The notes below the pieces were generated by a model. The model did not search any database. It saw only the letters and a list, made by a program, of their open reading frames with translations, and was not told the origin of the DNA. From a bacterium (GTDB lineage Bacteria; UBA9089; JASEGY01), in the NCBI GenBank assembly GCA_030019105.1, contig JASEGY010000216.1, forward strand, positions 1 through 6,383: a stretch of DNA of 6,383 bases. The letters are read 5' to 3'. The position numbers and the translations under genes were made by a program. Below, in pieces: positions 4,375-6,383 of this stretch. Position 1 is the stretch's first letter; the number at the start of each line of letters is the position of its first letter.

Positions 4375-6174
4375 ATGAGTAAAACAAGGTGGCTATTTAG
4401 ACCCAACTGCCCGGATGAATTATTTACCGATAGGGAAGATTGGCTCAAGTTCCTTTATCAACAAGCCGTAGAGGCTAAAAAACTGCGGACTACGTCCACG
4501 GCTCTTATCGGCCTGAGAAGACTGGGGAAGACCGAGTTGTTTAGAAGGGTGCATACCAAATTATTCTGGGAGCAAGATGAGGTCGTGCCTATATATTTTA
4601 CCTTTGAGGGGAAAGACCTGGTTAGCAAAGATTTTGCGGAGGTATATCTCCGGAATTTTTTGCATCAGTATATCGCCAAAAGAACCAATAATATTCGTTA
4701 CTTTCAGGAAGGCGCATCACTTGAGAAACTACTTAGTTTGAGTCAGGAGATGAAAGATGAAGGATTGTTGATGGTTTTAAGAAGGTATAAGAAGTTAAAG
4801 GAGATAGAAGAAGAGCAATCTACTATTGGTAACTACGCAGAAAATAGCCTCCTGGAGTTAGCTATTAATGCCCCGCGGTATATTGCCGATGAAAGCGAGG
4901 TGACCGTAGTTGTCTTTGTGGATGAGTTCCAGGAGGTAATAAAGATAAGAAACAGTAACGGCAATGATCCGAATGCGGTCGGGATGTATCAAAATGCCGT
5001 AGAAGGCCTCACGTGTCCGCACTTTATCACCGGCAGCTCTATGACCTTGATTATGAAGGACATCCTGGAAAAGGGGCCGCTTTATGCCAGATTTATGAGA
5101 GAATATATCCGGGGTTTAGAAAAGGTTCATGCGGCTGAACTGGCTAAAAGAATAGCTAAGGTTAACGGGATGAAGATATCCGAAGAGATGGCCGTGCATT
5201 TAGCCGATAGAACCGGGGGGAACCCTTTCTATATAAAGGCCATTATGAATCAAGCCAGGCTGCTTAACATCAGTCTTGATGTGCCCAAAGAGCTAAATGA
5301 ATCTATTGCCACAGACCTGACTAAGGGGGCCATTTACAGTGAATTAAGTCAGCAGGTAGATAAATTTGTTTACGAGCAGAACGACCTGGGATTAGGTCGC
5401 CGGATCATCTTTTACTTATCAGAGCTGCCGGAAGATGCCATTATTACCCATGTAGAGATGCAGGATATCCTCAGCCGGACAGGGAGATTAGAGGATTTTA
5501 CCGCGATGGAGATCAGGAGTATGTTCAGGCGACTGGCCCGGGCGGATTTGCTGGAAGAACTCCTTCCGGGGGGTGAATCTTTTTCTATGATCAGGGACCC
5601 TATTTTAAATGAGTTCTTAAAGGTCTACAAAAGAATTGAGGGTGATAAAAAGACCCCGGATGAGGTCAAAGATGAAAAAATTATCGAGTATAAGAAGAAG
5701 ATTAAACAGATAGATGAATATAAAGGGGTTGTGGCCGAAAGGTTTATTGAGCTTTTGATGATGAAATGGGCCAATGAAGAAGTTGATGGTGGCAGCTATT
5801 TTAATACGGATAACAAGGTCTTATTGCCCAGGTTTAACTGGACAAAAGGCAAAAGATTAAGCCTGCCTGGTTTCAGGGAGGTGCAAATTGATATAATCGG
5901 CAAAAAGGAATTATTGGCCTGGTTGGTGGAAAGTAAATACTGGATTGGCAAGAAGGTAAGTTTAGGTGAGGTCAAAGAGTTTGAGGAGAAATGCAAGATT
6001 GCCGGTCAGGCCTTAGAGATAGAAGAAGCCGTCTGCTGGTTCTTCAGCAAGGAAGGTTTTACCCAGGAGGCGGAAGAATATATGAAAGAAAAGGGGATTT
6101 TATATTCCGACCATGATGGCCTGAACAGATTGCTAACCGAATTTGGGATAAGGAGACTACCGGACATGGTTTGA
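4375..6174 (+). CDS. P-loop ATPase (archaeal/STAND-like) with C-terminal PD-(D/E)XK-type nuclease domain
   Basis: The 599-aa protein has an N-terminal ATPase: Walker A GLRRLGKT (46-53), Walker B VVVFVDEFQEV (178-188, Asp183-Glu184), a sensor-like segment HFITGSSM (216-223) and a GGNPFYI motif (281-287) typical of the archaeal ATPase (PF01637-like) class. A winged-helix-like region follows (about 340-415), then a charged linker rich in Lys and Glu (420-450). The C-terminal part (about 450-590) matches a PD-(D/E)XK nuclease pattern: Glu455 in an early helix, Asp506 in VQIDIIG, Glu519-Ser-Lys521 in LVESKYW and Gln546 in the following helix. No signal peptide or membrane segment is evident, so it should be cytoplasmic. 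Related ATPase-nuclease proteins are common in accessory islands and mostly uncharacterised; a role in defence is inference from its place beside MNT/HEPN genes. The gene looks intact. Confidence 0.8.
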   Translation: MSKTRWLFRPNCPDELFTDREDWLKFLYQQAVEAKKLRTTSTALIGLRRLGKTELFRRVHTKLFWEQDEVVPIYFTFEGKDLVSKDFAEVYLRNFLHQYIAKRTNNIRYFQEGASLEKLLSLSQEMKDEGLLMVLRRYKKLKEIEEEQSTIGNYAENSLLELAINAPRYIADESEVTVVVFVDEFQEVIKIRNSNGNDPNAVGMYQNAVEGLTCPHFITGSSMTLIMKDILEKGPLYARFMREYIRGLEKVHAAELAKRIAKVNGMKISEEMAVHLADRTGGNPFYIKAIMNQARLLNISLDVPKELNESIATDLTKGAIYSELSQQVDKFVYEQNDLGLGRRIIFYLSELPEDAIITHVEMQDILSRTGRLEDFTAMEIRSMFRRLARADLLEELLPGGESFSMIRDPILNEFLKVYKRIEGDKKTPDEVKDEKIIEYKKKIKQIDEYKGVVAERFIELLMMKWANEEVDGGSYFNTDNKVLLPRFNWTKGKRLSLPGFREVQIDIIGKKELLAWLVESKYWIGKKVSLGEVKEFEEKCKIAGQALEIEEAVCWFFSKEGFTQEAEEYMKEKGILYSDHDGLNRLLTEFGIRRLPDMV

Positions 6175-6181
6175 CCATTAG

Positions 6182-6265
6182 TCCCTGCGCCTGGGAAATT
6201 TTACCGAGGCGGAGGTCGAGACTCTGTACAAGCAGCATACAGAGGAGACCGGAAGACGCTTTTAG
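6182..6265 (+). pseudogene. Remnant of a second AAA-type ATPase gene
   Basis: One frame encodes about 27 residues, including LRLGNFTEAEVETLYKQHTE, closed by TAG stops at both sides (6179-6181 and 6263-6265). The pattern (L..FT..EV..LY.QHTEETG..F) resembles the lid segment of a family of bacterial AAA-like ATPases, from memory of that family. It is not a repeat of the 599-aa ATPase. There is no start codon or P-loop, so it is best read as a deletion scar of another ATPase gene. Confidence 0.5.
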
Positions 6266-6333
6266 TAGCGAGTTCTCGTGAAAGATGCCGTGGCCGAATA
6301 ACACTCCATCATACACCGTGGGGGGATATTATA
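6266..6333. other. Intergenic stretch with no identified gene
   Basis: No coding frame or strong hairpin is visible. It ends with GGGGGGA (6320-6326), a plausible ribosome-binding site for the partial gene at 6334. Confidence 0.4.
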
Positions 6334-6383
6334 GTGTTTAAGAAAAAGATTTTGGGGTTGGCTATCCTTTGGAGTTCAGGCTT
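6334..6383 (+). CDS. Start of a probable exported protein (partial)
   Basis: A GTG codon 7 nt after GGGGGGA opens a frame to the window end. The 16 visible residues, reading (M)FKKKILGLAILWSSG, have three lysines followed by a hydrophobic run, the pattern of a signal peptide or N-terminal membrane anchor. The body of the protein lies outside the window, so no function can be given. Support rests on the ribosome-binding site and the signal-like composition only. Confidence 0.5.
   Translation, partial: MFKKKILGLAILWSSG

Overview
The window looks like accessory chromosome from an uncultivated Gram-negative bacterium of moderate GC content. kdsD, a gene of the KDO/lipopolysaccharide pathway, implies an outer membrane. 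The many intergenic palindromes and miniature inverted-repeat elements suit a repeat-rich environmental genome. No rRNA, tRNA or lineage marker is present, so I do not name a phylum. All recognisable genes lie on the + strand.

Layout. (1) 1-119 holds a 27-bp remnant matching one end of a repeat element found complete further on. (2) 120-734 encodes a winged-helix regulator of the EPS-associated MarR type, extended by a Rossmann-like domain. (3) 735-932 is low-complexity intergenic DNA. (4) 933-1916 is kdsD (arabinose-5-phosphate isomerase, SIS plus two CBS domains). (5) After a gap of 7 nt comes an intact MntA/HepT-type pair: a minimal nucleotidyltransferase (1924-2367) overlapping a HEPN protein (2345-2821) with a perfect RX4HXY motif. 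(6) 2823-3268 is a 446-bp palindromic element with 26-bp terminal inverted repeats and an exact 8-bp target duplication, CAAATAAA. (7) A second MNT gene, originally fused to its own HEPN domain, begins at 3291. A 150-bp element (3995-4144) has split it, and its HEPN motif now lies in a detached fragment ending at 4302. (8) 4375-6174 encodes a 599-aa P-loop ATPase with a C-terminal PD-(D/E)XK-like nuclease domain. (9) 6182-6265 is a small remnant of a different AAA ATPase gene. (10) At 6334 a probable exported protein begins and runs off the window.

The two insertions can be undone on paper. Removing 2823-3276 puts the second MNT gene 15 nt behind hepT. Removing 157 nt from the second gene restores a 284-aa MNT-HEPN fusion in frame, including RNAIVHVY. 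The ancestral arrangement was therefore probably a compact run: kdsD, mntA, hepT, mntA-hepT fusion, then ATPase-nuclease. In characterised MntA/HepT pairs the HEPN protein is an RNase toxin that the nucleotidyltransferase neutralises by AMPylating the tyrosine of RX4HXY. A similar role here, perhaps in phage defence together with the ATPase-nuclease, is inference from family membership and gene order.
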